From Palsa-739 sp036512155 (GTDB taxonomy: Bacteria > Actinomycetota > Thermoleophilia > Gaiellales > Gaiellaceae), in contig DATCBD010000055.1 in the NCBI GenBank assembly GCA_036512155.1, positions 1 through 64,000 of the forward strand: a stretch of 64,000 nt of DNA. Reading direction: 5' to 3'. Position numbers and translations under genes: made by a program. Below, piece after piece: positions 49,501-57,285 of this stretch; the first letter of the stretch is position 1, and each line of letters opens with the position of its first letter. The notes beneath the pieces were generated by a model. That model made no database searches. It saw only the letters and a program-made list of their open reading frames with translations, and was not told where the DNA came from.

Positions 49501-50793
49501 TCAGACGACGTACGAGGCAAGCAGGTAGACGTTCAGCCCGGCGATGAGGGCCGAGATGGCGATCGCCGCCGCGCTCATCAGGCGGCTGTTGACCTGGACG
49601 CCCATGACGTCCCGCCGGCGCGTGAGGAGGACGAGCGGGATCAGGGCGAACGGGATCCCGAACGAGAGGACGACCTGGCTGAGGACGAGCGCGTTCGTCG
49701 GGCTGACGCCGATCGCGAGCACGACGAGCGCCGGAATCATCGTCACCGCCCGCCGAAGCATGAGTGGTATGCGCAGGTTCACGAAGCCGGCCATCACCAC
49801 CTGCCCGGCGTAGGTGCCGACGCTCGACGAGGACGCGCCCGAGGCGAGCAGCGCGACCGCGAACGCGAGTGCCGCGGTTCCGCCGACGAGGCGGCCGAGC
49901 TCCGCATGCGCTTGTGGAATCGTGCTCAGCCCGGACAGTGCCGGCGTGTGGAAGAGCTTCGCCGCCACCGCCAGCATGGAGAGGTTGATGACCCCGGCGA
50001 GGCCGAGAGCGATGATGACGTCCAGCCGCTCGAACCGGAGGATGCGCGCTCGTTCCCCGTCGTTGTGCGCCGGCGTGCGGCCCTGCGTCAGGGCGGAGTG
50101 GAGGTAGATCGCGTGCGGCATCACGGTCGCGCCGACGATTCCGACGGCGAGATAGAGCGACGAGCCGCCGGCGAGGTGCGGGATGAATGTGCCACGCAGT
50201 GACCCGCTGGCCGACGGGCCGATTTTCAGCGTCTCGTACAGAAAGCCGAGGAAGATGATTCCGAGCAGCCCGGTAATCGCGAGCTCGAAGCGGCGGAAGC
50301 CGTGTCGCTGCAGCTCGAGGATTCCGAACGCGAGGAAGCCGGTCATGATGCCGGCCGGGAACAGCGGAACGTGGAACAGGAGGTTGAGGCCGAGCGCGGC
50401 GCCGAGGAATTCGGCGATGTCGGTCGACATCGCCATCACCTCCGCCTGCATCCACAGGCCGCGGCTGACCCAGCGCGGATAGTGCGTGCGGCACAGCTCC
50501 GGCAGGTTGCGGTCGGTGGCGATTCCGAGCTTCGCCGACAGGTACTGGATCAGCATTGCCATGAGGTTCGCGGCGAGGACGACCCAGAGCAGCAGGTAGC
50601 CGTACTTCGCGCCGCCCTGCACATTGGTGGCGAAGTTCCCGGGATCGACGTACGCGATCGCGGCGACGAACGCCGGCCCGAGCATGGCGAGCGTCGCGCG
50701 CAGCCGGCCCTTGGCGAGGACGGCTTCGAGCGGACTGAGACCGCCGGGACGGTCGAGGACGACGGTTGCGGTGTCGGCGGGAGGCGGCGTCAT
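49501..50793 (-). CDS. mntH: Nramp-family Mn2+/Fe2+ transporter MntH
   Basis: 430 aa, 11 transmembrane helices. Metal-binding DPGN at 50-53 in TM1 (YVDPGNFATN) and the TM6 motif MPHAIYLHSAL are intact. Proton-coupled uptake of Mn2+. The ATG overlaps the stop of the upstream DtxR/MntR gene (4 bp), so regulator and transporter share a transcript. Confidence 0.94.
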   Translation of the reverse strand: MTPPPADTATVVLDRPGGLSPLEAVLAKGRLRATLAMLGPAFVAAIAYVDPGNFATNVQGGAKYGYLLLWVVLAANLMAMLIQYLSAKLGIATDRNLPELCRTHYPRWVSRGLWMQAEVMAMSTDIAEFLGAALGLNLLFHVPLFPAGIMTGFLAFGILELQRHGFRRFELAITGLLGIIFLGFLYETLKIGPSASGSLRGTFIPHLAGGSSLYLAVGIVGATVMPHAIYLHSALTQGRTPAHNDGERARILRFERLDVIIALGLAGVINLSMLAVAAKLFHTPALSGLSTIPQAHAELGRLVGGTAALAFAVALLASGASSSSVGTYAGQVVMAGFVNLRIPLMLRRAVTMIPALVVLAIGVSPTNALVLSQVVLSFGIPFALIPLVLLTRRRDVMGVQVNSRLMSAAAIAISALIAGLNVYLLASYVV

Positions 50794-51449
50794 GCGGTGA
50801 CCCGCATCGCGCGGGCGAGCACCGCTCCGAGCACGTGCTCGTCGTCCGCGACGCGGACATACAGGGGGCCGTCGAACGGTTGCCGGTCGACCACCTCGAG
50901 GGCCGCGCCCGGGGCGATCCCGCGCTCGCTGAGGAAGCGGAGCATTGCCGGATCGGAGTCCGAGACGCGCACGAACGTGCCCTGCTCGCCCGGCTCGAGC
51001 GCATAGAGACTGCGGCTTTCGTCCGCTGGCACGGTCAGCTCCCGGCTCGGAATCGGGTCGCCGTGCGGGTCGAACGCCGGGTCGCCGAGCTTGGCGGCGA
51101 TCAGCTCCTCGAGCTCCTCGGAGAGGACGTGCTCGAGCACCTCCGCCTCCGCGTGCACCTCGTCCCAGCTCATCCCGAGGTTCTCCACGAGGAAGAGCTC
51201 GAGCAGGCGGTGGTGGCGGACGACCTCGAGCGCGACGCGCGTGCCGTGCTCCGTGAGGCGCACGCCGCGGTACGGCTCGTGCTCGACTAGGCCGAGGGCG
51301 GTCAGCTTCGAGAGCATTCCGGAGACCGAGGCGGGGCGGACGTCGAGCCGCTCGGCGAGCGCCGTCGTCGTCACGGAGCCCTCGCCGGCCTCGAGGGTGT
51401 AGATCGCCTTGACGTAATCCTCGACGGCAGCCGTGACACTTTCAGGCAT
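50790..51449 (-). CDS. DtxR/MntR-family metalloregulator
   Basis: 219 aa. Winged HTH (YVKAIYTLEAGEGSVTTTALAERL, RPASVSGMLSKL, YRGVRLTEHGTRVALE), Fe/Mn-dimerisation domain (HHRLLELFLVENLGMSWDEVHAEAEVLEHVLSEELE) and a C-terminal SH3-like FeoA domain (residues about 145-219). With metal bound it would repress itself and mntH. A DtxR-type palindrome covers its start codon. Mn-specific by context. Confidence 0.9.
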   Translation of the reverse strand: MPESVTAAVEDYVKAIYTLEAGEGSVTTTALAERLDVRPASVSGMLSKLTALGLVEHEPYRGVRLTEHGTRVALEVVRHHRLLELFLVENLGMSWDEVHAEAEVLEHVLSEELEELIAAKLGDPAFDPHGDPIPSRELTVPADESRSLYALEPGEQGTFVRVSDSDPAMLRFLSERGIAPGAALEVVDRQPFDGPLYVRVADDEHVLGAVLARAMRVTA

Positions 51450-51461
51450 GCCTAAATCGTA
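51440..51461 (-). promoter_or_regulatory. DtxR/MntR-type operator over a leaderless promoter
   Basis: TCAGG-CATG-CCTAA at 51442-51455 matches the TTAGG-N4-CCTAA plan with one change, and the central 10 bp AGGCATGCCT is a perfect palindrome. The start codon (51447-51449) lies inside it and the minus-strand -10 TACGAT (51456-51461) overlaps its edge, 6 nt from the ATG. Confidence 0.6.
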
Positions 51462-51481
51462 GCTGAGGAAGGGCTAGGTTG

Positions 51482-52027
51482 CTAGCTCAGCGTGGGGCGC
51501 AGCAGCCGCAGGTCGGGCAGCTGGCGCCACCGTTCCTCGAGATCGAAGCCGTAGCCGACGAAGAGCTCGTCGGGCACGACGAAGCCGACGTAGCGCACCG
51601 GGATGTCCTCCACGAGGCGCCGGTATGGGCGGTCGAGCAGCGTGACCGCGTTGATCGAGCGCGGCCGGCGCAACTCGAAGGTGCGGACGAGGTAGTTGAG
51701 CGTCAGACCGGTGTCGACGACGTCCTCGACGACGAGCACGTCACGGTCGAGGACGTCCAGGTCGAGGTCCTTGAGGACGCGGATCTGCTCGTGGCCGCCC
51801 ATCTGGGCGCTTCCGTAGCCGGCGAGCTCCACGAAATCGAGCCCGTGCAGGATCGGGACGGCGCGCGAGAGGTCGGCGAGGAAGACGAGGCTCGCCTTGA
51901 GCGAGCCGACGAGGATCGGCTCGAGACCGGCGTAGTCGCGGGCGATCTCGGCGCCGAGCTCGCGCACCCGCGTGGCCAGCTCCTCGGCCGAGAGGTAGAC
52001 GTCTCCGATCCGAGGGTCGAGCTCTAT
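51482..52027 (-). CDS. hpt: Hypoxanthine-guanine phosphoribosyltransferase Hpt, non-canonical start
   Basis: 181 aa as drawn. PRTase fold: LVGSLKASLVFLADLSRAV, ELAGYGS, the PRPP loop VLVVEDVVDTGLTL and DELFVGYGFDLEERWRQLP. Salvages hypoxanthine/guanine to IMP/GMP. The first ATG/GTG/TTG in frame (GTG 51967) would cut the first helix, yet the codons upstream read EELATRVRELGAEIARDY, normal Hpt sequence. The frame runs back without such a start to ATA at 52027, which overlaps the upstream TAG (ATAG). Start is therefore non-standard (ATA, or an ATC within). Confidence 0.88.
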   Translation of the reverse strand: MELDPRIGDVYLSAEELATRVRELGAEIARDYAGLEPILVGSLKASLVFLADLSRAVPILHGLDFVELAGYGSAQMGGHEQIRVLKDLDLDVLDRDVLVVEDVVDTGLTLNYLVRTFELRRPRSINAVTLLDRPYRRLVEDIPVRYVGFVVPDELFVGYGFDLEERWRQLPDLRLLRPTLS

Positions 52028-52392
52028 GACGCCAGGTCGAGATGGAAGTGCTGTGCCAGCCGTTCCAGATCCCGCTTGTAGAAGAGCTTCACCCTGACCT
52101 CAGGGTAGCGGGCGCGGAGCTTGCGCAGCTTCCGGTTCTTGCGGGTCACGAGCGACTGCTTCATGAGCGTGAGCTCGACGTAGAGATCCTGGTCGGGGAG
52201 GTAGAAGTCGGGTGCGAACGCCTCAAGCACGCGGCCGTTCTCGTCCTCCTCGAGGACGAAGGTCCGCGGCTCGTACTCCCACGGCACGCCGTAGTAGTCG
52301 AGGACTTTCGCGCACTCGAGCTCCGCCTGACTGGCGAAGCGCGGCGGCTCGGAGCCGCGGAAGGCCTGGAAAACCGGGGTAACGAGCCCCAT
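52024..52392 (-). CDS. PD-(D/E)XK nuclease-like protein
   Basis: 122 aa. FASQAELECAKVLDYYGVPWEYEPRTFVL, FAPDFYLPDQDLYVELTLMK and KLRKLRARYP follow the PD-(D/E)XK plan: an early Glu helix, PDF, then ExT in place of ExK, so activity may be altered. Size and layout resemble stand-alone VRR/DUF559-like nucleases. ATG start. It lies directly upstream of and overlaps hpt by 4 bp. A DNA-repair or recycling role is possible; not established. Confidence 0.55.
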   Translation of the reverse strand: MGLVTPVFQAFRGSEPPRFASQAELECAKVLDYYGVPWEYEPRTFVLEEDENGRVLEAFAPDFYLPDQDLYVELTLMKQSLVTRKNRKLRKLRARYPEVRVKLFYKRDLERLAQHFHLDLAS

Positions 52393-52435
52393 CTGAAGGT
52401 CAAGGTACCGATTGGGTCGGACGGTGAAACGGCCG

Positions 52436-52441
52436 TAGACT
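52436..52441 (+). promoter_or_regulatory. -10 hexamer for the metallophosphoesterase operon
   Basis: TAGACT, 7 nt before ATG 52449; probable promoter of the cyclic 2,3-DPG gene run. Confidence 0.55.
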
Positions 52442-52448
52442 TTCGCCC

Positions 52449-53255
52449 ATGACGGGGAAGAACGGGAACGTGTTCACGCTCGTCCAGCTGTCCGACCTGC
52501 ACTGCGGGACGCAGTTCTTCCTCCCGAACTTGCTCGAACGCGCCATCGCCGAGGTGAACGAGCTCGTCCCCGACGTCGTCGTCGTCTCCGGCGACCTGAC
52601 CACGCACGGGTTCAAGGACGAGTACGCGCTCGCGAAGCGGTACCTCGACACGATCGAGTGCGAGTCGATCGTCGTCATCCCCGGCAACCACGACTCACGC
52701 AACGTCGGCTACGTCCACTTCGAGGATCTCTTCGGCGACCGCAACTCCGTGTTGCGTCTCAACGGCGTCGCGATCGTCGCCGTCGACTCGACCGAGCCCG
52801 ACCTCGACAACGGGCAGATCGGACGAGGCCGCTACCGCTGGATCGCGGAGCAGTTCGCCGAGCCCGCCGACCTGCGCGTGTTCGTTCTCCACCATCACCT
52901 GCTGCCGGTGCCCGGCACCGGGCGCGAGCGCAACATCGTCAACGACGCGGGCGACGCGCTCGAGACGCTGCAGCACGCAGACGTCGATCTCGTTCTGTGT
53001 GGGCACAAGCACGTTCCCTACGCCTGGCAGCTGGAGGGCCTCTTCATCGTCAACGCCGGCACCGTGTCGTCGTCGCGCCTCCGCGGGCACGGGCGGCCCT
53101 GTTACAACGTCGTCGAGGTCGACGGCACCCACGTGGACGTGTGGCGGCGGTACCCGTTCCACGGGCAGGAGAAGATCATCCAGTTCTCGACCGACACGAA
53201 GACGTACGAGAAATACACCGCGCGTATCGAAGGCGAGGTGACGACGACGCGATGA
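52449..53255 (+). CDS. Calcineurin-like metallophosphoesterase
   Basis: 268 aa. All five metal motifs are visible: LSDLHCGTQF, VSGDLTTHG, IPGNHDSRN, LHHHLLPV and LCGHKHVP. The layout matches the class III cyclic-nucleotide phosphodiesterase/Icc-like branch. Substrate is unknown; as the first gene of the run leading to cyclic 2,3-DPG synthetase it could act on a related cyclic or bisphosphate compound (inference). Its stop overlaps the following ATG by 4 bp. Confidence 0.85.
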   Translation: MTGKNGNVFTLVQLSDLHCGTQFFLPNLLERAIAEVNELVPDVVVVSGDLTTHGFKDEYALAKRYLDTIECESIVVIPGNHDSRNVGYVHFEDLFGDRNSVLRLNGVAIVAVDSTEPDLDNGQIGRGRYRWIAEQFAEPADLRVFVLHHHLLPVPGTGRERNIVNDAGDALETLQHADVDLVLCGHKHVPYAWQLEGLFIVNAGTVSSSRLRGHGRPCYNVVEVDGTHVDVWRRYPFHGQEKIIQFSTDTKTYEKYTARIEGEVTTTR

Positions 53256-53434
53256 GCTCGCCTCACGTTCCTGGGGCGACGCTGGCAAAGGAGCCAAGCG
53301 CGCGCCGCGCAGGGCAGTACATGACGTACGACCAAGCGGCGCGTGCGCAGGATCCTGCCGCCACACCTACGGAGCAATTGTTGACGCGTGGCCCCGCTCC
53401 GCCGGGCGGGAGCGAAAGGCGGCCAGGGACGTGA
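53252..53434 (+). CDS. 60-aa ORF bridging two coupled genes
   Basis: 60 aa, Pro/Ala-rich, polar, with no recognised motif (PHVPGATLAKEPSARRAG, YMTYDQAARAQDP). It fills the space between the metallophosphoesterase and the synthetase, with ATGA at one end and GTGA at the other. Two exact 4-bp junctions suggest it is translated, but this could be chance. Confidence 0.4.
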   Translation: MSSPHVPGATLAKEPSARRAGQYMTYDQAARAQDPAATPTEQLLTRGPAPPGGSERRPGT

Positions 53435-54546
53435 GGGCGATAGCGATCGTCGACGGCGAGCACTATCCGGACGTGATCCGTGCGGCATTGGACGAGCTGC
53501 CGTATGAGTTCGTCGCGGTGCGCTTCGTCGGCGGGACGGAGAAGCTGCGCGGCGTGCCCGACTACGGCCTGCCGCACATCGAAGAAGGGACCGGCGGCGC
53601 CGAGATCGCGGTCGATCTGTCCGACGAGCCGGTGCTCGATCCGCGCCGCCGCTTCGCGCTCGCGTCGGAGTTCCTCGCTGCAGGAATCCCGTACGTCGGC
53701 GCCGACTTCCGCTTCGACCCGCCTGCGTTCCATCCCATCGACGTTCCGTCAATCGCCGTTATCGGCACGGGCAAGCGCGTCGGCAAGACAGCGGTGACCG
53801 CGCACGTCGCGCGCTTGCTTGCGCGCGACCGCGACGTCGTCGTCGTCGCGATGGGCCGCGGAGGGCCGCCCGAGCCCGAGCTCGTTTCGACGCCGCCGGA
53901 CCTGGACGAACTGATCGCGCGCTCACGCGCAGGAACGCACGCCGCGTCCGACCATCTCGAGACGGCCGCGCTCACCGGCCTGCCGACCATCGGCTGCCGC
54001 CGGGCGGGCGGAGGGCTTGCCGGTGCGCCGTTCGCGTCCAACGTGCTCGAGGGTGCACGGCTCGCGGAGAGTCTCGACCCGGACATCGTCGTCTTCGACG
54101 GCAGCGGCGCGGCCATCCCGCCGATCGACGTCGACGCGCGCATCCTCGTCGCGCACGACGTGGACTCCGGCCTCAATCCGTATCGCGTGCTCATCAGCGA
54201 TCTCGTCCTGCGGGTCGGCGTGGACTTCGCGCTCCGCCTGCGGCCGACTGAGCCGTTGCGCGGCCGCGTCGCCGTCTTCACCGCCGGGCCGGCGGAGACC
54301 GCGCATCTCGAAGCGGATGTCGTCCACGTCTCGCACAACCTCGCGCGACGAGACCTCCTGCGGGAGGAGCTGGAGCGCGTCGACGCGGACACCTACCTCG
54401 TCGAGCTGAAGGCGGCCGCGATCGACGTCGTCGCCGAGCACGCGCTCGCGCGCGGCGCGGCGTTCGTGCTGGCCGACAACGAGGTGGTCGCGGACGGCCT
54501 CGACGACGCGATCCTCGCGCTCGTCCCGCAGGGGGTGCGCGCGTGA
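53431..54546 (+). CDS. Cyclic 2,3-diphosphoglycerate synthetase
   Basis: 371 aa. Two parts: residues about 1-100 (AIVDGEHYPDVIRAAL, EFVAVRFVGGTEKL) and an ATP-binding part with P-loop GTGKRVGKT at 112-120, then AMGRGGPPEPEL, DHLETAALTG, SNVLEGARLAESL. This is the plan of archaeal cDPG synthetase, which closes 2,3-diphosphoglycerate to the cyclic trianhydride using ATP. Shorter than the Methanothermus enzyme (about 460 aa). GTG start; coupled to the next gene by 4 bp. Confidence 0.78.
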   Translation: MRAIAIVDGEHYPDVIRAALDELPYEFVAVRFVGGTEKLRGVPDYGLPHIEEGTGGAEIAVDLSDEPVLDPRRRFALASEFLAAGIPYVGADFRFDPPAFHPIDVPSIAVIGTGKRVGKTAVTAHVARLLARDRDVVVVAMGRGGPPEPELVSTPPDLDELIARSRAGTHAASDHLETAALTGLPTIGCRRAGGGLAGAPFASNVLEGARLAESLDPDIVVFDGSGAAIPPIDVDARILVAHDVDSGLNPYRVLISDLVLRVGVDFALRLRPTEPLRGRVAVFTAGPAETAHLEADVVHVSHNLARRDLLREELERVDADTYLVELKAAAIDVVAEHALARGAAFVLADNEVVADGLDDAILALVPQGVRA

Positions 54547-55166
54547 ACGATCGTCCCCTTGTCATCCTCATCGGCGGCGCGACGGGCACCGGCAAGTCCA
54601 CGGTCGCCACGGAGATCGCATACAAGCTCGGGATTACGCGTCTGACCTCGACGGACTCGATCCGGCAGACGCTGCGGGCGTTCTTCTCGCACGAGTTCAT
54701 GCCGACCATCCACTATTCGAGCTTCTCGGCAGGCAAGGCGGTCGCCGACGCGGACGATCCGCTCGTGGCCGGGTTCCTTGAGCAGTCGCGCAATGTCCTC
54801 GTCGGCGTGAACGCGTCGATCGAGCGCGCGCTCCAGGAGGGATGGTCGATCATCTTCGAGGGTGTCCACCTCGTCCCGGGGCTGCTGCCAACGCGGATGG
54901 AAGGCGCGCTCGTCTGCCCGTTCGTCCTGACGATCGAGGACGAGGACGAGCATGCGCGGCACTTCTTCTCGCGCAACGCCGGCAGTGAGCGCCCGCTGAC
55001 AAGCTACCTCGACCACCTGAGCGAGATCCGGCGCCTCCAGACCTTCATCGTCGAGTGCGCGGAACGCGAGGGGATCCCCGTGATCGAGAATGTCAGCGCC
55101 GAGCAGGCATCGGCGGACGTGATCGAACGCGTACTGTCGGCTGCGGAACAGGTGGAGGCGCTTTGA
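54543..55166 (+). CDS. 2-Phosphoglycerate kinase-like P-loop kinase
   Basis: 207 aa. Walker A GGATGTGKST at 11-20, then STDSIRQTLRAFF, IFEGVHLVPGLL, and a lid-like RHFFSRN. The pattern agrees with the kinase domain of archaeal 2-phosphoglycerate kinase, which makes 2,3-diphosphoglycerate. Archaeal 2PGK has an additional N-terminal ATP-cone in some species, absent here. The pairing with the synthetase gives the whole two-step route to cyclic 2,3-DPG. GTG/ATG start overlaps upstream TGA by 4 bp. Confidence 0.72.
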   Translation: MNDRPLVILIGGATGTGKSTVATEIAYKLGITRLTSTDSIRQTLRAFFSHEFMPTIHYSSFSAGKAVADADDPLVAGFLEQSRNVLVGVNASIERALQEGWSIIFEGVHLVPGLLPTRMEGALVCPFVLTIEDEDEHARHFFSRNAGSERPLTSYLDHLSEIRRLQTFIVECAEREGIPVIENVSAEQASADVIERVLSAAEQVEAL

Positions 55167-56173
55167 CCGACACGATCGAGGAACCGGCGGCGATGGAGGG
55201 GCAGGTCGAGGAGGCCGCGCCCTGCCTGTGCCAGTCGTACCTTCGTGCGACCGAGCACGCCGCGCTCATGGCGGCGCGCTGGCTCGGGCGCGCCGACCAG
55301 GAGGGAGCGGAGGAGGCGGCCGCTGCAGGCATGCGCACGTCGCTGGACCGGCTGCCGATCCGCGGCCGCGTCGTGCTCGGCTCGACGGAGGAGGCTCTCG
55401 CGCCCGGGGCGACGCTCGGCTCGGGCGGCATCGACGTCGATCTCGCGCTCGATCCGCTCGAGGGGCGCGGCGTCGTCGCGCGCGGCGGGAACGGCGCCAT
55501 GTCGATGATCGCGGTGGGCGAGCCGGGACAGCTGATGGAGCTCCCGGATATGTACATGCGCAAGATGGCCGTCGGGCCGCGCGCGCGGGGCGCGATCGAC
55601 CTGCTGCGTCCGGTCGGCGAGAACATCGAGGCGATCGCGGAGGCGTTCGGCCGGCGCGTCAACGACGTGACGACGATCATCCTCGACCGTCCGCGCCATC
55701 ACGACCTGATCGAGGAGATCCGAGCCGCGGGCGCGCGCATCAAGCTCATTCAGGACGGCGATGTCACGGCCGCGATCTCGGCGGCGATCCGCGGGACGAA
55801 CGACCATCTCGCGATCGGCATCGGCGGCACGCGGCAGGCGGTGCTGTCTGCGGCGGCGCTGCGTTGCCTGGGCGGCGAGCTGCAGGCGCAGTTCTGGCCG
55901 ACGTCGCGGGGCGAGATCGACGAGCTGCGTGAGCACGGGATCGACGACTACGCGCGCATCTTCCGGACGGAGGATCTCGCCCCCGGCGAGATGATCGTCG
56001 CCGCCACGGGCGTCTCCAACGGCGACCTGCTGCACGGGGTGCGCTTCCTCGCGGACAGCGCGCGGACGCACTCGCTGCTCATGTGCACGCGCTGCAACTG
56101 GGTGCGTTTCGTGGACGGAATCCACTTCTTCGCGCGCGAGCGGCGCGAGGATGTGCGCTTGATGGGGTTCTGA
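55163..56173 (+). CDS. glpX: Class II fructose-1,6-bisphosphatase GlpX
   Basis: 336 aa. GlpX pattern: AALMAARWLGRADQEGAEEAA, GSGGIDVDLALDPLEG (metal-binding DPLEG), GAMSMIAVG, DRPRHHDLIEEIR, and GIGGTRQAVLSAAALRCLGG. Dephosphorylates fructose 1,6-bisphosphate in gluconeogenesis. TTG start (TTGA overlap with the kinase stop). Grouping with cyclic 2,3-DPG genes connects that solute to flux from 3-carbon phosphates. Confidence 0.92.
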   Translation: MTDTIEEPAAMEGQVEEAAPCLCQSYLRATEHAALMAARWLGRADQEGAEEAAAAGMRTSLDRLPIRGRVVLGSTEEALAPGATLGSGGIDVDLALDPLEGRGVVARGGNGAMSMIAVGEPGQLMELPDMYMRKMAVGPRARGAIDLLRPVGENIEAIAEAFGRRVNDVTTIILDRPRHHDLIEEIRAAGARIKLIQDGDVTAAISAAIRGTNDHLAIGIGGTRQAVLSAAALRCLGGELQAQFWPTSRGEIDELREHGIDDYARIFRTEDLAPGEMIVAATGVSNGDLLHGVRFLADSARTHSLLMCTRCNWVRFVDGIHFFARERREDVRLMGF

Positions 56174-56177
56174 CCCC

Positions 56178-56183
56178 TACACT
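56178..56183 (+). promoter_or_regulatory. -10 hexamer for the DUF59 gene
   Basis: TACACT, 6 nt before ATG 56190, so this gene can be expressed apart from glpX. Confidence 0.55.
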
Positions 56184-56189
56184 GGTCTC

Positions 56190-56489
56190 ATGCCGACGAA
56201 GGAAGAAGTGCTCGAGCTCATGCGCACGGTCGAGGACCCCGAGCTCGGGATGGACATCGTCGACCTCGGCCTCCTGTACGAGGTGGAAGTCGAAGGCCCG
56301 AAGGTGAAGATCCTCTACAGCCTCACGTCGATGGGCTGCCCGGCCGGGCCGCTCATCGCCGGCGACATCGAGCGCGCCGCGCGCGAAGTCGAAGGGGTGG
56401 AAGAAGTCGACCTCGAGCTGACGTTCGATCCGCCGTGGACGCCGGACAAGATGTCCGACGACGCGAAGTTCATCCTCGGCTTCGGGTAG
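56190..56489 (+). CDS. DUF59/MIP18-family Fe-S assembly protein
   Basis: 99 aa. MRTVEDPELGMDIVDLGLLYEVEVEG and SMGCPAGPLIAGDIERAA are the DUF59 hallmarks (single conserved Cys). Related to SufT/PaaD, which help mature Fe-S proteins. Fe-S client in this window: QueG at 58.3 kb. Full length. Confidence 0.88.
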   Translation: MPTKEEVLELMRTVEDPELGMDIVDLGLLYEVEVEGPKVKILYSLTSMGCPAGPLIAGDIERAAREVEGVEEVDLELTFDPPWTPDKMSDDAKFILGFG

Positions 56490-56498
56490 GAAGACCTC

Positions 56499-56708
56499 GT
56501 GCCGGAGTACACCTGGGATGTGCTGCTTCCGGGCGAGGATTTGCCGCGCGTTCTGACGACCGACTATCTCGTCAGCGAGGGCGAAGAGATCGAGGTCGAC
56601 GGCAGCGAATGGCTCGTCGAGCGCGTCGAACTCACCGAGCGCGACGACATCGACGAGACCGCGGACGTTCCGATGGGAATCGTCACGGTCGTTCCACCTA
56701 GGTCGTAG
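56499..56708 (+). CDS. 69-aa hypothetical protein
   Basis: 69 aa, acidic (many Glu/Asp), beta-rich: WDVLLPGEDLPRVLTTDYLV, EWLVERVELTERDD. GTG start 9 bp after the DUF59 stop, so same transcript. No family recognised. Its end overlaps the convergent gene by 11 bp. Confidence 0.55.
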   Translation: MPEYTWDVLLPGEDLPRVLTTDYLVSEGEEIEVDGSEWLVERVELTERDDIDETADVPMGIVTVVPPRS

Positions 56709-57285
56709 AGGGGTGCAGGAACGGCACGATGCCGTTCCACCCCGCGCGCAGCACCTCGACGCTTGACTCTGGCGTCACGACGGTCGCACTCCCGCCGGGC
56801 CGCGCGCGTCGCTCCGTGTAGCCGCCGGGCGTCCAGCGTAGGAGCTGCGAGTCGAGCACGAGCCAAGGTTCGGCGTCGATGAGAACGAAGGCTCCGTTGG
56901 GAAGCTCGTCGACGGGGCCCTCGCGGTGTAGGCCGAGCCGTTCCGCATGCAGCCGTTCGTCGATCGCATCCGCCCGCGTCTCGCCGACGAGCGACATGAA
57001 GCGGTTGTAGTCCTCGCGACGGCACTCTGCGCACGGGCGATGACCCGCGGCGAACGCGGTCGCCTCGTCGAGGAAGAACAACCCCGTGTACCGGCCCGGC
57101 GGCATCGGATCTACCCGGTACCGGCCACGGAACTCGAGCCGGCACGCGATCCAGCGCTTCACCTGGAACGACCGCCGGATGCGGCGCTCCGCGTCATGCA
57201 GGCAGCCGCGGTTGCCGTACACGAGCCCGCGCTCCGGCACGGCGATCAGCTCGCCGAGCGGCGTCACCCGATTCTGGAGCGTCAC
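56698..57285 (-). CDS. Hypothetical protein with RPCAEC motif
   Basis: 195 aa from GTG 57285. Notable segments: GLVYGNRGCLHDAERRIRR, FFLDEATAFAAGHRPCAECR, REDYNRFM. The RPCAECR stretch looks like the zinc-binding part of Ada-type or HNH-like proteins but a full domain is not evident. The GTG overlaps the quinone-oxidoreductase stop by 4 bp. Function unknown. Confidence 0.6.
   Translation of the reverse strand: MTLQNRVTPLGELIAVPERGLVYGNRGCLHDAERRIRRSFQVKRWIACRLEFRGRYRVDPMPPGRYTGLFFLDEATAFAAGHRPCAECRREDYNRFMSLVGETRADAIDERLHAERLGLHREGPVDELPNGAFVLIDAEPWLVLDSQLLRWTPGGYTERRARPGGSATVVTPESSVEVLRAGWNGIVPFLHPSTT

Noticed and set aside
53380..53430. GC-rich hairpin before the cDPG synthetase gene
   Set aside because: GCTCC/GGAGC pairing is only 5 bp within very GC-rich sequence; not distinguishable from background.
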